22,114 nucleotides of DNA, taken from the NCBI GenBank assembly GCA_027577595.1, contig JANBRJ010000156.1, forward strand, positions 1 to 22,114. Reading direction: 5' to 3'. The DNA comes from Coemansia sp. RSA 487 (lineage: Eukaryota; Kickxellomycota; Kickxellomycetes; Kickxellales; Kickxellaceae). This document shows positions 7,958 to 16,870 of the stretch, in pieces (within the stretch, counting starts at the first letter, position 1; every line of letters begins with the position of its first letter). The notes below the pieces were generated by a model that saw nothing but the letters and a program-made list of their open reading frames with translations, did not search any database and was not told the origin of the DNA. A program made the position numbers and the translations under genes.

Positions 7958-8147
7958 GACCATTGTCACGCTAGTGTGATGGTCGTATGTAAGGAAAACC
8001 CATGACAATGGGTTTGCACAGCCACTAAACACTAATGAAATATTCCACTGCATGTAACGGCTCTCTGCTACATAGAAGGGCGACATTGCCCGTGGATCAT
8101 TGCCTTCTGAGAGAAGGTGTGATAATGATCGGCATGCGAGTTGCATG
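7958..8147 (+). repeat. cluster of five hairpins after the membrane-protein gene
   Basis: Hairpins: GACCAT/ATGGTC (7958-7984) with an inner CAC/GTG; AAACCCAT-gaca-ATGGGTTT (7996-8015), a perfect 8-bp stem; GGGC-gacatt-GCCC (8078-8091); a 13-bp stem of GATCATT and CCTTCT with their partners AGAAGG and AATGATC (8095-8130) and an uneven internal loop; CATGC-gagtt-GCATG (8133-8147). They could structure the 3' end of the transcript or single-stranded element DNA. Confidence 0.65.
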
Positions 8148-8173
8148 GTGAGCCACAATCACAGCTTTAATTA

Positions 8174-8263
8174 CTGTAGTGTTTTGTATGGGTACAAAAC
8201 CCAGATTGTTCATGAAAAATAAACACAAGGAACTTTAGTTCCGCCAAGGCTTTTATTTGTAAC
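8174..8263 (-). repeat. right terminal inverted repeat
   Basis: Reverse complement of the left terminal repeat. It contains GGAACTTTAGTTCC (8229-8242) and, read inward, the hairpin TGGG-ttttgta-CCCA, where the left copy has TGGC and GCCA. An AATAAA at 8218-8223 inside it could serve as poly(A) signal for the membrane-protein gene. Confidence 0.88.
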
Positions 8264-9344
8264 AGAAGGCATGGGATTTCTTTTTTATTTTATTTTCTTA
8301 TCTAGCTTGAGCAGCAAGATATCAAATAGCTACTCTGTGTTATTTTATCCTGGGTTCATAGTAAACCCGTCACAATCATTCCTTATATGTGCAAAAGCTA
8401 GTATGTTTTATTAATACTATTATTCAAGTATATAAATAGGAAACTGCAATAGGCTAGCAAATTATTTATGTGAATTTTTCATACTGTGTGCACACGTGGA
8501 AGTGCTAGTTCTCTGTCATCTCAGCTTTGCATACAATAACAAGATATATAGTGTCATATTCTTGATACATGATTTTTGAATGGTGTCTTGGTTCTTGATG
8601 GTTTACGGCTATAAAATAGCCTAACGCTCATATCATTTCTTTATGTTATCAAAGAAAAAAGAAAAGAAAAGACCTGTCTACATGTGTTGACATGGCATAT
8701 TGTTAAATAATGATAAACATACATCTAGTAATTGGATCTCGTGTCACATTGGTTTTCCATGTTTTTAGCTTATACTGCTTGGATAGACAGTCAGTGTCAC
8801 TGCAGGTCCAATATAAAGTTCTTGCAAGAATTACGCCAGGAAGTTCATTGATATGTTTCTCCGCTGGCTTTAACTCGCAGTCTCGCTTGTGCAGATGCTG
8901 CTTGGTGCAGGTAAACGGTAAACCCACAGGATGTTACTATTTTGTTTTATTTTTTTCAAATTATTACCAACCGGAATCATCTGGACTACAACGTGAGCCC
9001 CGACTATCTACTGATTAGAGTCGGAAGTTAAACCAAGCGTTTAAGAAAATTGGACGCAATGATGGCAGCGTGGGCCACCTGTGTTGAAGGTTTATTCTCG
9101 GGAAGAGCAAGAAGTGGGCTATAAGGAGTGGAGAGAGTTTTATACGCGTATAAAGTCACATGATCGCTTGAACGTTAATCTGATCAGATTTTTCTATTTT
9201 CACGATATTAGCTGTATAGGTTGCGTCAGCACTCGCTTTTATTATTAAAACTTTGGCAAGTGAGGAGGACTGAGCTCTCTTTTACAATTGCTTTTTCTTT
9301 TGTTATTTAACACACTTTTCTTATAGCACAGAAAAAAGAGGAGG
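8264..9344 (+). other. spacer between the element and PRE2
   Basis: Contains copy 2 of the ~80-bp direct repeat, an isolated possible exon (8767-8911), and from about 9,000 onward normal-composition sequence that must include the PRE2 promoter. No complete gene is visible. Composition returns to host-like values between about 8,750 and 9,000, marking the right edge of the anomalous region. Confidence 0.5.
8666..8747 (+). repeat. ~80-bp direct repeat, copy 2
   Basis: Partner of 6633-6713, lying about 400 bp outside the right terminal repeat. A repeat family therefore extends beyond the TIR element. Confidence 0.75.
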
Positions 9345-10202
9345 ATGAATCGCGCACTTGAGCAGCTCACAAAGCAAGACGCCTCTGGGCTTGCAACCCA
9401 TGGCGACCTGGATTACGCCGGTGGACAGGCCAGGGCTTCTGGGCTTCAATTCGAACTAGCGGCCATTGACAATCCGGCTATGTTCACGCAAAAGTACACA
9501 GACGTAAAGTCGGAGAAGGATGCGCTGATCAAGGTTGCGCACGGCACAACAACGCTTGCGTTCAAGTTCAAGGATGGGATCATTGTAGCCACCGATTCAA
9601 GAGCGACGATGGGAAATGTGATTGCGTCGCAGACAGTGAAGAAAGTGGTTGAAATCAACCCGTATCTACTAGGCACGATTGCGGGCGGAGCAGCGGACTG
9701 TGCGTTCTGGGAGCGTGTGCTCGGAATGCAGTGCAGGCTATACGAGCTGCGCAACAAGAAGCGCATTTCTGTGGCAGCTGCGTCAAAGATCTTGGTCAAC
9801 TTGGTTCTCCGGTACAGGGGGATGGGAATGTCGATGGGTACGATGATTGCCGGATGGGATAAGAAGGGCCCTGGTTTGTTCTATGTTGACTCGGATGGCC
9901 AGCGCATGGAGAACGATTTGTTCTCGGTCGGTTCGGGCTCCACGTTTGCCTACGGAATTCTTGACGCGTCGTACAAGTACGATATGGAGCCCGAGGAGGC
10001 CATCGATCTGGCTCGTCGCGCAATCTACCATGCGACGCACCGTGATGCGTTCTCGGGCGGCGTTGTGCGCATGTACTGGGTGAAGGAGAACGGATGGGTG
10101 CCTCTGCCGCTCGAGGACGTCGGCGACCTGTACTACCAGTACCACCCACAGATCGAGCTGACCAACGCCACAGAGTCGCCCATCACTGTTACTTCAGTCT
10201 AA
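9345..10202 (+). CDS. PRE2: 20S proteasome subunit beta5 (chymotrypsin-like)
   Basis: 285 residues, no intron. A 67-residue propeptide ends at KVAHG, and autocleavage would expose T68 as the catalytic Thr1 of the mature enzyme (G67/T68 in [11 protein letters not shown]). Other catalytic residues are in place: D84 (Asp17 in TDSRAT) and K100 (Lys33 in SQTVKK). [18 protein letters not shown] and [11 protein letters not shown], then [11 protein letters not shown], match Pre2/PSMB5 and not beta1 or beta2. The subunit sits in the inner ring of the 20S core and cleaves after hydrophobic residues. It ends 98 bp before the end of convergent ORT1. Confidence 0.97.
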   Translation: MNRALEQLTKQDASGLATHGDLDYAGGQARASGLQFELAAIDNPAMFTQKYTDVKSEKDALIKVAHGTTTLAFKFKDGIIVATDSRATMGNVIASQTVKKVVEINPYLLGTIAGGAADCAFWERVLGMQCRLYELRNKKRISVAAASKILVNLVLRYRGMGMSMGTMIAGWDKKGPGLFYVDSDGQRMENDLFSVGSGSTFAYGILDASYKYDMEPEEAIDLARRAIYHATHRDAFSGGVVRMYWVKENGWVPLPLEDVGDLYYQYHPQIELTNATESPITVTSV

Positions 10203-10225
10203 ACACACACACACACACACACACA
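10203..10225 (+). repeat. (AC)n microsatellite
   Basis: About 11 AC units directly after the PRE2 stop codon, within its 3' UTR. Confidence 0.95.
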
Positions 10226-10260
10226 TCTTTCTTTCATTATCTCTATTTTCCCAAAGTCCA

Positions 10261-10266
10261 AATAAA
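10261..10266 (+). promoter_or_regulatory. AATAAA poly(A) signal for PRE2
   Basis: AATAAA 59 bases after the stop codon, before the convergent gene end. Confidence 0.5.
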
Positions 10267-10300
10267 CAAAAAATGACAGATTACACCAGCCAGCGGCAGC

Positions 10301-11341
10301 TTAGGACTTGCGTAGCTCCATTGATAACCTGCACAGATACTCGTATGTCATAAACATTGCGGCATTGGCGGGGAATGCGCGAACCAGGGTTATTCCGAGA
10401 CCGCGGTAGAAGGCAGGGACGCCACCGCGGCTATATACAGTGCGGATAGTGCCCAGGATGCCTGGGCGCTCTCCATGGGTAGCGGACCGTGCGGAAGCGG
10501 TCTGGCGGACATCAGCGGTTTGAATGAACGACTTTACCACATCAATCGGATAAGAAGCGATGTTGTAAACTACGCCTGCGCACCCGCCCGCCAGGATAAT
10601 GCTCCCGGCGCCAAGATCGCTCTTTGACTTTTTGCGGAGCGGTCCATCTGTGTGTCTGTCAAGCAGGAGCAGCTGGCGGCACACGAGCTCGTATGTGCCA
10701 AACCAGCACCCGACGCCCAGAGTTTCGCGCGCAATCGTCGGCGTGATGCCCTTGTAGATGCCGGTCACGCCCTGGGTGCGCAGCAAATGGCTGACAACCG
10801 AGAGCGGACCGGTGAACCGCACTTTACTAGTCGATGACGATAAAGACGAGGATGATGAAGATGACGAAGGTGCGCCGTACTCCTGGACATTCTCGACCTG
10901 CAGTTTACACTTTACCAGCTCGACAGGCGAGATGACGAAGGCGCACAGCGCACCCGACAGTCCGCCGCTTACAAATAATTGGGGCAACGAGAGCTCCGCG
11001 TCGGCCGGCGTCTTTGCAACAGCCCGTATTACGCTCTGCAGCCTATTGTAGGCGTAAAAGGCCAAGGCATTCTCGGCCATCGCGCCAACCAGCGGTGACG
11101 TCAGTCCGCGGTAGAACCCTCCGAACCCTTCGTTCCGCCACGTTTGCGCCAAACAGTCCATTGTGCCCGAAAACACACGTGATTCGGATGTCTGCAGCCG
11201 CACCTTGACCGTGTCGAATGGGTACTCGACGAACTTGCCCATCATACCGGCCAGCGAGCCGTACGCGAGGTCCTCGATCCCGCTGGCTTTGGACTTTTCG
11301 TGCTTGCTGAGCTCGTTGATTCCTTGGATCTCGCCTTCCAT
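10301..11341 (-). CDS. ORT1: mitochondrial ornithine carrier, Ort1/SLC25A15 type
   Basis: 346 residues in one exon. Three mitochondrial-carrier repeats are visible, each with a PX[DE]XX[KR] signature: YPFDTVKVRLQT (40-51), SPVELVKCKLQV (138-149) and YPIDVVKSFIQT (264-275). The stretches FYRGLTSPLVGAMAENA (76-92), PVELVKCKLQVENVQ and FYRGLGITLVRAFPANAA follow the yeast Ort1 pattern, and RETLGVGCWFGTYE (205-218) carries the arginine typical of ornithine/basic amino-acid carriers. The protein exchanges matrix ornithine for cytosolic ornithine, lysine or H+, linking mitochondrial ornithine synthesis to cytosolic arginine synthesis. A run of serines (159-172) in the second repeat's matrix loop is an expansion specific to this sequence. 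Substrate is inferred from family resemblance. Confidence 0.9.
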   Translation of the reverse strand: MEGEIQGINELSKHEKSKASGIEDLAYGSLAGMMGKFVEYPFDTVKVRLQTSESRVFSGTMDCLAQTWRNEGFGGFYRGLTSPLVGAMAENALAFYAYNRLQSVIRAVAKTPADAELSLPQLFVSGGLSGALCAFVISPVELVKCKLQVENVQEYGAPSSSSSSSSLSSSTSKVRFTGPLSVVSHLLRTQGVTGIYKGITPTIARETLGVGCWFGTYELVCRQLLLLDRHTDGPLRKKSKSDLGAGSIILAGGCAGVVYNIASYPIDVVKSFIQTADVRQTASARSATHGERPGILGTIRTVYSRGGVPAFYRGLGITLVRAFPANAAMFMTYEYLCRLSMELRKS

Positions 11342-11862
11342 TCCTTTTCTTTTCTTTACTCTACTTTCAGTCTTCTATGGCCAGAGAGGTCGTGTGAATC
11401 CAAGATACAAGAATGAAACGACGGCTGTTATGCGTGGCTTTGCAAGGTACGAAATAATGGAAAAGGCGGAAAAAATTATGAACAAAAGCAAAATGGGGGA
11501 GGAGAGAAAGGCACACAAAGCTAGAGATCGCTCAAGCGTGCAAATGCTGTAGTTTATGGTGGGAAAATAGGAAAAAAGTCAGGTGAGGAGGATGTAGAAA
11601 AGTCTGGGCTTTTTTTAGTGGATACACATGAGCGACAAGCATATTATCCCTTTGTCAGGCCAAGTTCAATATCTGCTTGTGTGATATTGTCGTTGCTTGC
11701 TCATCCCCGTTTATCTCCTTGATCAAGCCTGTCTCTTCAGATGCAGAAATCGGCCAAAGGGGGGGGTTTCATTTGCGCAATGGAACACAAGAACAATGTG
11801 GAAACTACCATAGCGCATACAAATGGACGAAACATTTATTACAAAAGGAAAGTGATCTCTCT
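11342..11862 (+). other. intergenic region upstream of ORT1, no gene seen
   Basis: Purine-rich promoter-side DNA of ORT1, a G8 run at 11759-11766, and nothing with coding character. The minus-strand TAATAAA near 11836 could be the poly(A) signal of the possible micro-gene next to it. Confidence 0.5.
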
Positions 11863-12121
11863 CTAAACATGCCAAGGCTTGAGCTGGAAAGAATAGAACA
11901 AGATTACTCTCGCATACGCGACAGAATAGGGACGAAGGCGCACCCACAGCCACCTTTTCCCACACTACCAACAATCAAGCTTCCAGTCGATCCACTACGC
12001 CTCCACTTACAAACACGCACTCATATAGTACATAGACTACCCTCTGCAAGGTATACATGGGAGCCGACTCGTAGAACGTCCTAGAATCGTCCAGCTTCTT
12101 TCCTGGCTGGCGAAATGGCAT
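11863..12121 (-). CDS. possible two-exon micro-gene, 43 residues
   Basis: Exon 1 runs 12121 to 12011 (37 codons, MPFRQPGKKLDD...). It is followed by a perfect donor GTAAGT, a 127-bp intron (12010-11884) ending TATTCTTTCCAG, and exon 2 (11883-11863) with LKPWHV and TAG. An AATAAA follows about 30 bases after the stop. The first two thirds of exon 1 use host-like codons; the end is less so. It would share the 125-bp upstream gap with the divergent hydrolase gene. The protein has a short hydrophobic C-terminal patch (VVYVLYECVFL) and no domain I know. A plus-strand frame (11869-12084) overlaps it, but has poorer codon use. Speculative without transcript data. Confidence 0.35.
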
Positions 12122-12246
12122 GTCCCATCATAATAAATAACCACTAGCATGCATTTACTCCCTTTTCCCCGTCTAATTTTTTCTCCATTTTTTGGCCACA
12201 CTCACTTTTCCTGACAACATTAAATCCACTTGTTTTTTTTTTACAG

Positions 12247-13129
12247 ATGTCCAAGCCAAAGATTCTTTGCCTCCATGGATTCGGCGAGAGCGGCGAGCTG
12301 TTCCGAATCAGATCAAGGAACTTTCGTAGGATCGTCGAGGATCACGCAGAGCTGGGTAGGTTGCATCACATTTTCTGAAATAAACACAAAGTAACTAAAA
12401 ACGTCCAATATACACATCTCTCTGAAAGCACCCACGTTAACTAAGGAAACCCTCGATGACGAATGGCTTGTAGTGTACCTCGATGCGCATCTCGACATCG
12501 CCAACTTGCACCTGACGGCGGCGGATCTCGACAAAGACAACAGCATGCACAAGGACTTTACCAACCTCGCATGGTGGTGGGCCCGGAAGAGCAAGACAAC
12601 CGAGTACCGCGGACTCGAAAAAGCCTTTGCGCAAGTCGGCAAGGTTCTGAACGAGCAAGGTCCGTTTGACGGGATCCTTGGGTTTTCGCAGGGCGCGTGT
12701 CTTGGAATCATCATCAGCGCACTGCTCGACAGCCGGGCTAAAGACGGCTCCGGATTCGGTATCGAAGTCAACCACCCGCCAATCAAGTTCATGGTGCTTG
12801 CAGGTGCGTTCCTCCTCAGCGAGCCCAACTACCAGTACCTTTATGCAACGAAGCTGAACATCCCTAGCTTCCATATGTCCGGCGAGTACGATACCGTTAT
12901 CACTCGGGAGGAGGCGCATGCCGCCAACAGGATTTTTGAGAACCCTGTTGTTTTCGACTTTGTCGGCGGCCACTACATCCCACAGACGCCTCAGTGCAAC
13001 AGGGCTATGACGAGCTTTGTTGCCCCGTTCATCCCAGGCGTCCAGCCCTTGCAGGACTCCAGCGATGTTACTCCCAGCAGCGATACCAGCAGCCCTGAAC
13101 GCCAGCTGGTGCAGGACGTTTCGGCTTGA
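12247..13129 (+). CDS. FSH1: FSH1-family serine hydrolase, copy 1 (one intron)
   Basis: 254 residues in two exons: 12247-12355 and 12474-13129, with a phase-1 intron 12356-12473 (GTAGGT...CTTGTAG; TTAACTAAG near 12437 as branch site). Splicing joins ...EDHAEL to VYLDAHLDIANL, restoring the family's conserved strand. Alpha/beta-hydrolase features are LCLHGFGESG near the N terminus, nucleophile S108 in GFSQG, D176 in GEYDTVI and H203 in GGHYIP, the expected triad. Yeast Fsh1-3 are serine hydrolases related to human OVCA2, with esterase activity on acyl substrates; the physiological substrate is not settled. The ATG directly follows a T10-ACAG tract, which itself looks like a splice acceptor. 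The C-terminal ~35 residues are a serine-rich tail. Confidence 0.9.
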
Positions 13130-13409
13130 AGAAACCATGTTATGCTTGATCACATTAGCCAAAATCCCAAAAAGAGGGGGATAAACGTTATTCTGGGTTG
13201 CTGGATCTAGGATGTGGCGCAATTTCTATATGCAACGCCACACAACAATATCTTTTTTTTTCTGCTTGAACTTTTAATAACCGCAAAGAGCTGCCCATCT
13301 GTTTCTTTTCCTTTTTTTTGTTCAGCTATTTTCTCTTTATTCTTTGTCCAATCTTTACACTAAAGCTATTATTAAAAAAAGCATTTAGAAAAGCTACTGT
13401 CTAACCACA

Positions 13410-14324
13410 ATGGACTCTGCCTCGAGTGGCTATAATAAAACGAAACTCCGCGTGCTCTGCTTGCATGGCTATGAACAAGATGCCGATATTTTTAGAACAA
13501 AGCTAAAGCGACACGTTGCAGCTCTACAAGATACAGCCGAGCTCGGTATGTTTATGCATTGTTTCCCTCATTGAACCGTGAAGAAGTAGCATTTGAATTT
13601 ATTGTTCTAGTCATACTAAAAAAGAAAGGAACTTGTAGTCTTTGTGACGGCTCCCAATACGCTACATCCGTATGACATCGACGGTATGGACAATATGGCA
13701 CGCATGGAGGCCGAAAAGGCCGGCAAAACACTTGGAAGAACATTCAAGGGATGGTACTATCTAAAGAGCGCTCATCCAGAGGTCACCGTTGGCGTTGACA
13801 CGAGCATCGCTTATCTTGATAGCGTTCTGGAAAAACAAGGCCCCTTTGACGGAATTTTGGGCTTTTCACAAGGTAAGCATTAACCCTAAACATCACTTGG
13901 CTACTGCCAACGGATCTGAACAACAACAAAAGAAAAACCAGACACAATGGCTGCTATTGTAATAACGTCCACATATATTCATTCATGCTGCGTAGGTGGA
14001 TCGATGGCCGCCGTTATGTGTTCTGTGCTCGAGCACAGACAACTTGCAAACAATACGGGTCATCCGGCGTTCCGCTTTGCCATCATATGCTCAGGCTACA
14101 TGTTGCAGGATACCAAATGGCAGCATCTGTATGAAAAGCCGCTGAGCACGCCATCACTCCATATGTACGGTGTGCTGGACCCGGTGATCCGCTTTAATCG
14201 ATCGATTGCGCTGCAACAGGCGTTTGCAAATCCCGAGGTGCTTTGTTCCGATGGTGCGCACTTTATCCCAAGAGCTCAAAAATCCATACTCACGGTTGCT
14301 CAGTTTATCGACCGGTACAAGTAG
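13410..14324 (+). CDS. FSH1-family serine hydrolase, copy 2 (two introns)
   Basis: 232 residues in three exons: 13410-13545, 13639-13872, 13996-14324. Intron 1 (13546-13638, GTATGT...ACTTGTAG) is phase 1 and interrupts the same place after AEL as in copy 1. Intron 2 (13873-13995, GTAAGC...TGCGTAG) splits the glycine after the nucleophile elbow. Triad: S122 in GFSQGG, D185 in YGVLDPVI, H212 in GAHFIP. VLCLHGYEQDA (15-25) is the usual start of the fold, and FVTAPNTLHP follows intron 1. It shares FDGILGFSQG with copy 1 but is otherwise clearly diverged, so the tandem duplication is not recent. The likely role is an intracellular esterase or hydrolase of unknown substrate. It has no serine-rich tail and ends DRYK. 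Confidence 0.88.
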
Positions 14325-16870
14325 ACACTTGTTTTTCCAGTCTCCCTCTTTTTCACTGCACCAGATTTTACGAGTGTGAGAATATGATGGTATTTGTTTG
14401 GTAATATGACGATCTATTAAAGCGCTAGTATATAAGTTGTTGACACAGAGACAAAACAAACAAAATAACTATGGAACCAATTAGAGTACTGGCAAGCAGG
14501 TCCGCAATAATTATTTCGATTTTTTGGGGTGGGAGGGAATCGATTTACATGCATGTTCATCACGAACTTTTTTTGCCTTGACAGTGGATTTGACCCCCCT
14601 CTCAAATGATCTTTTTATCTTCAACAGAACAAATGTATTCAAGATGATCCTTCCTGCTTGGTCGGCCGATACGGCCGATAAAATGAAATAGAGTACACCA
14701 TCTTGTCTATTTTTAAAATGAAAGTGAAAAAGGTTGGTGAGTGATGGTAATCATAAACATGTTGACGTAATATGCTCGACGAAAATGAACAGTCAGATCT
14801 CTCTGGAAAAACGAAAAATGAAAACAAAGCTATTTTTGTTTTCCTACGCGAACGAAACCCTACAAGAAAAACCCCCCTTTTAAACAGCATTAAGCCTGTT
14901 TTTCATGGAAAGAGCTTGATTTATTGTTTGTTTTTTTGCACTGGGAAAATCGCAAATAGGAAATGTGGTAGTTTGGGTCATTGGATCTAAAATTCAATAC
15001 ACAAACAATTAAACTATATGAAGCAAGCCAGTACGTTTGCACAAATCGCTTGTATATGTTAGATATTGCCTGCTGGTGGTCGAATAAAGGAAAAGTGAAT
15101 ATGTGGTGGCATGTGGCCCTTACTCATTTATCTCAAATTTCTGTAATATGACAATAGCGGAGCAAAGTAAAAAAGAAGGGTCAGCTGGCCAAGCAAGGCA
15201 TTATGAGCGGTCAATTTTATGCATATTGGTGAGGAAAGACGAGCAAGAGCACCAAGATAAGAGAAGGCTGCAATAGTGCAATAGCAAAGCGATATGGATA
15301 GAATAGGCAAGTACCCCCTTCCATATAATAGGTGTCAAACAGGTTAACGGTTTTTTTCCCCTTTTTCCCTCTGGATGTGTCAAGCAAGCATTATTGGGGT
15401 GTCATATCGGCGTTTATATACACATCTCTTGTCTTTAATCTGTTTTCTGTTTTCGTCTTCTCACAACAGCATTGATATCATTTCTTGTATTTTCGTTTTT
15501 TGAGCAACACATTTTCTTGAAAGAAAAATACCACTGCGAAGAAACCTTTTTTTATTTGCAGATTTTGATCGGCCACATTAGTAGAGGTAGAAAAACGTAA
15601 GTGTGGAAATGTATGCAAATCTTTTTTTCTTTTTGAAAGTAAACAACAAATGCGGCATGCCTTGGTCATCATCTTACTTTGCAAGTGGTCCAATCGGTCT
15701 CAACAACGCCAAAAGGAGACGAAATCCCCACCTCCCACTGTCATAAAAGACTGAGAATACGGGCGCAACTCGTTCCCTTCTTTCTGCCTTCTTTAGCTCT
15801 TTCCAGGGCTTGCACGGCAAAATAATGAAAAAAAACCAAAACAAATGGAAAACAGTGCTTTCGATGTTATCAGACATGAGTGAAACGCCTCATTTTCTGC
15901 CTCCCTTTTCCGCATCTCGCTCTAGGCCGAAAGAGAGGATATGTCTGTAGTGCCGAAATCACACACACAGGAAAAGGAACATGTAGAATCTGTTTGTGTA
16001 TGGGGGAGAGGGTTGCAGCAACAAAGTGGTTCATCTTTTTTCTATAGGTAAAGGGATGGAGGACATCATTTGCATCAACCGAGAAATAAGCACAGACGAG
16101 AGAAAAGGGAGACGAGAGATTTTGGGCTTTTTATTGGGATTTGCGGCATCAGCAAGAGGCGTTTACAAAATGGGAAGCTGTGTCCTGCAAGACGGAAACA
16201 AAAGAGGGGATTGGGCCAAGCCTTACTTTTGTGGTGGGCGGTCCGTCATGCAGCCCAATAAATAGTGCTCGACAGCCACCTTTTTTTCCTTTTCTCTTTT
16301 CTTGTGGTCTCCTTGGTTCTGTTTTGCGTCTTCTTTACCGTCTTACCCCCCTTTTCTAACTCTTTTCTCTCCCTTTTTCCCATACTTTTCTTGACTCTGC
16401 GTTGAGCGCGAGCAAAAAAGATACAAGCATCCCTCTCCCAGTTGCTTTAGCAATAGAACATCCCGCTCCTCAAAGTTTCCTCCCCCGTGTTCATTTGCGC
16501 CTTTCACACACACTGTGTGTGCTTTCATTATCTTTACTACATTTCTAACGACTACATTTTCCGGCCTCTTTATTGACTTGTTTTGTGATTTTAGTTGACC
16601 TAGTTACATACAGCGACATACAAGGGGGTTTAACGACAAACAAACCCACACTCACTGAAAAAAATACACATACATTTGGCACTAGAAAAAGAGGAATTTA
16701 AATTGATATAGGAGCTGGTATCCTTGGACCAAACAAGAACGCAAAACCTTCCCAACGCAAACAGACCTCGCCAAAAAAAAATCGCATATTTCATTCAAAA
16801 GGCAAACTTACCCCCCTCCCCCTCTTTTTTTGTTTGAAGTAGAGGTTTTTAGCATATCATCGACCCCTTT
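14325..16870 (+). other. 2.5-kb region with no convincing gene, upstream of the bHLH gene
   Basis: All reading frames here are short and of random composition. Features seen are a perfect tandem pair CGGCCGATA x2 (14663-14680), a CACACACA-c-TGTGTGTG palindrome (16505-16521), TATA-like tttatata near 15414, and long pyrimidine tracts at about 16270-16390 and 16810-16830 of the type found at fungal transcription starts. It is much longer than the other spacers, which suits an extended promoter and leader for a regulatory gene. No tRNA or known ncRNA was recognised. Confidence 0.55.

Larger units (their letters stand above)
5746..8263 (+). mobile_element. unclassified 2.5-kb element with ~89-bp terminal inverted repeats carrying a membrane-protein gene
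   Basis: The two ends are inverted copies (5746-5833 and 8174-8263), about 90% identical by eye with one single-base gap. Inside, in order, are the 292-bp left arm of an inverted repeat (5876-6167), a 583-bp hairpin-bearing spacer, the 292-bp right arm (6751-7042), an intact gene for a four-helix membrane protein (7167-7931) and a hairpin-rich 3' region (7958-8147). Composition is far more AT-rich than the neighbouring genes. No transposase, integrase, helicase or polymerase motif was found. A clear target-site duplication was not found next to the repeats, so the exact boundaries are uncertain. It could be a non-autonomous DNA transposon that captured a gene, or an element of unknown type. 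Confidence 0.6.

Noticed and set aside
8025-8045. Hammerhead-like CTAATGAAAT near the hairpin cluster
   Set aside because: It lacks the CTGATGA core and the matching GAAA with stems in the right order, so it is not a hammerhead ribozyme.
5746-8263. Ends read as LTRs of a retroelement
   Set aside because: The end repeats are inverted, not direct, and no reverse transcriptase, integrase, primer-binding site or polypurine tract was seen.
11869-12084. Plus-strand frame MPRLELERIEQDYSRIRD... as a small gene
   Set aside because: Codon use (many AGA, ATA, ACA) is unlike the host genes, it resembles no family, and it overlaps a better-signalled spliced candidate on the other strand.
12437-13222. 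261-codon minus-strand frame across FSH copy 1
   Set aside because: It is a shadow of a well-supported hydrolase gene and has no recognisable domain.
15996-16265. 89-codon plus-strand frame upstream of the bHLH gene
   Set aside because: No recognisable domain, random composition, and an alternative frame of similar length overlaps it.
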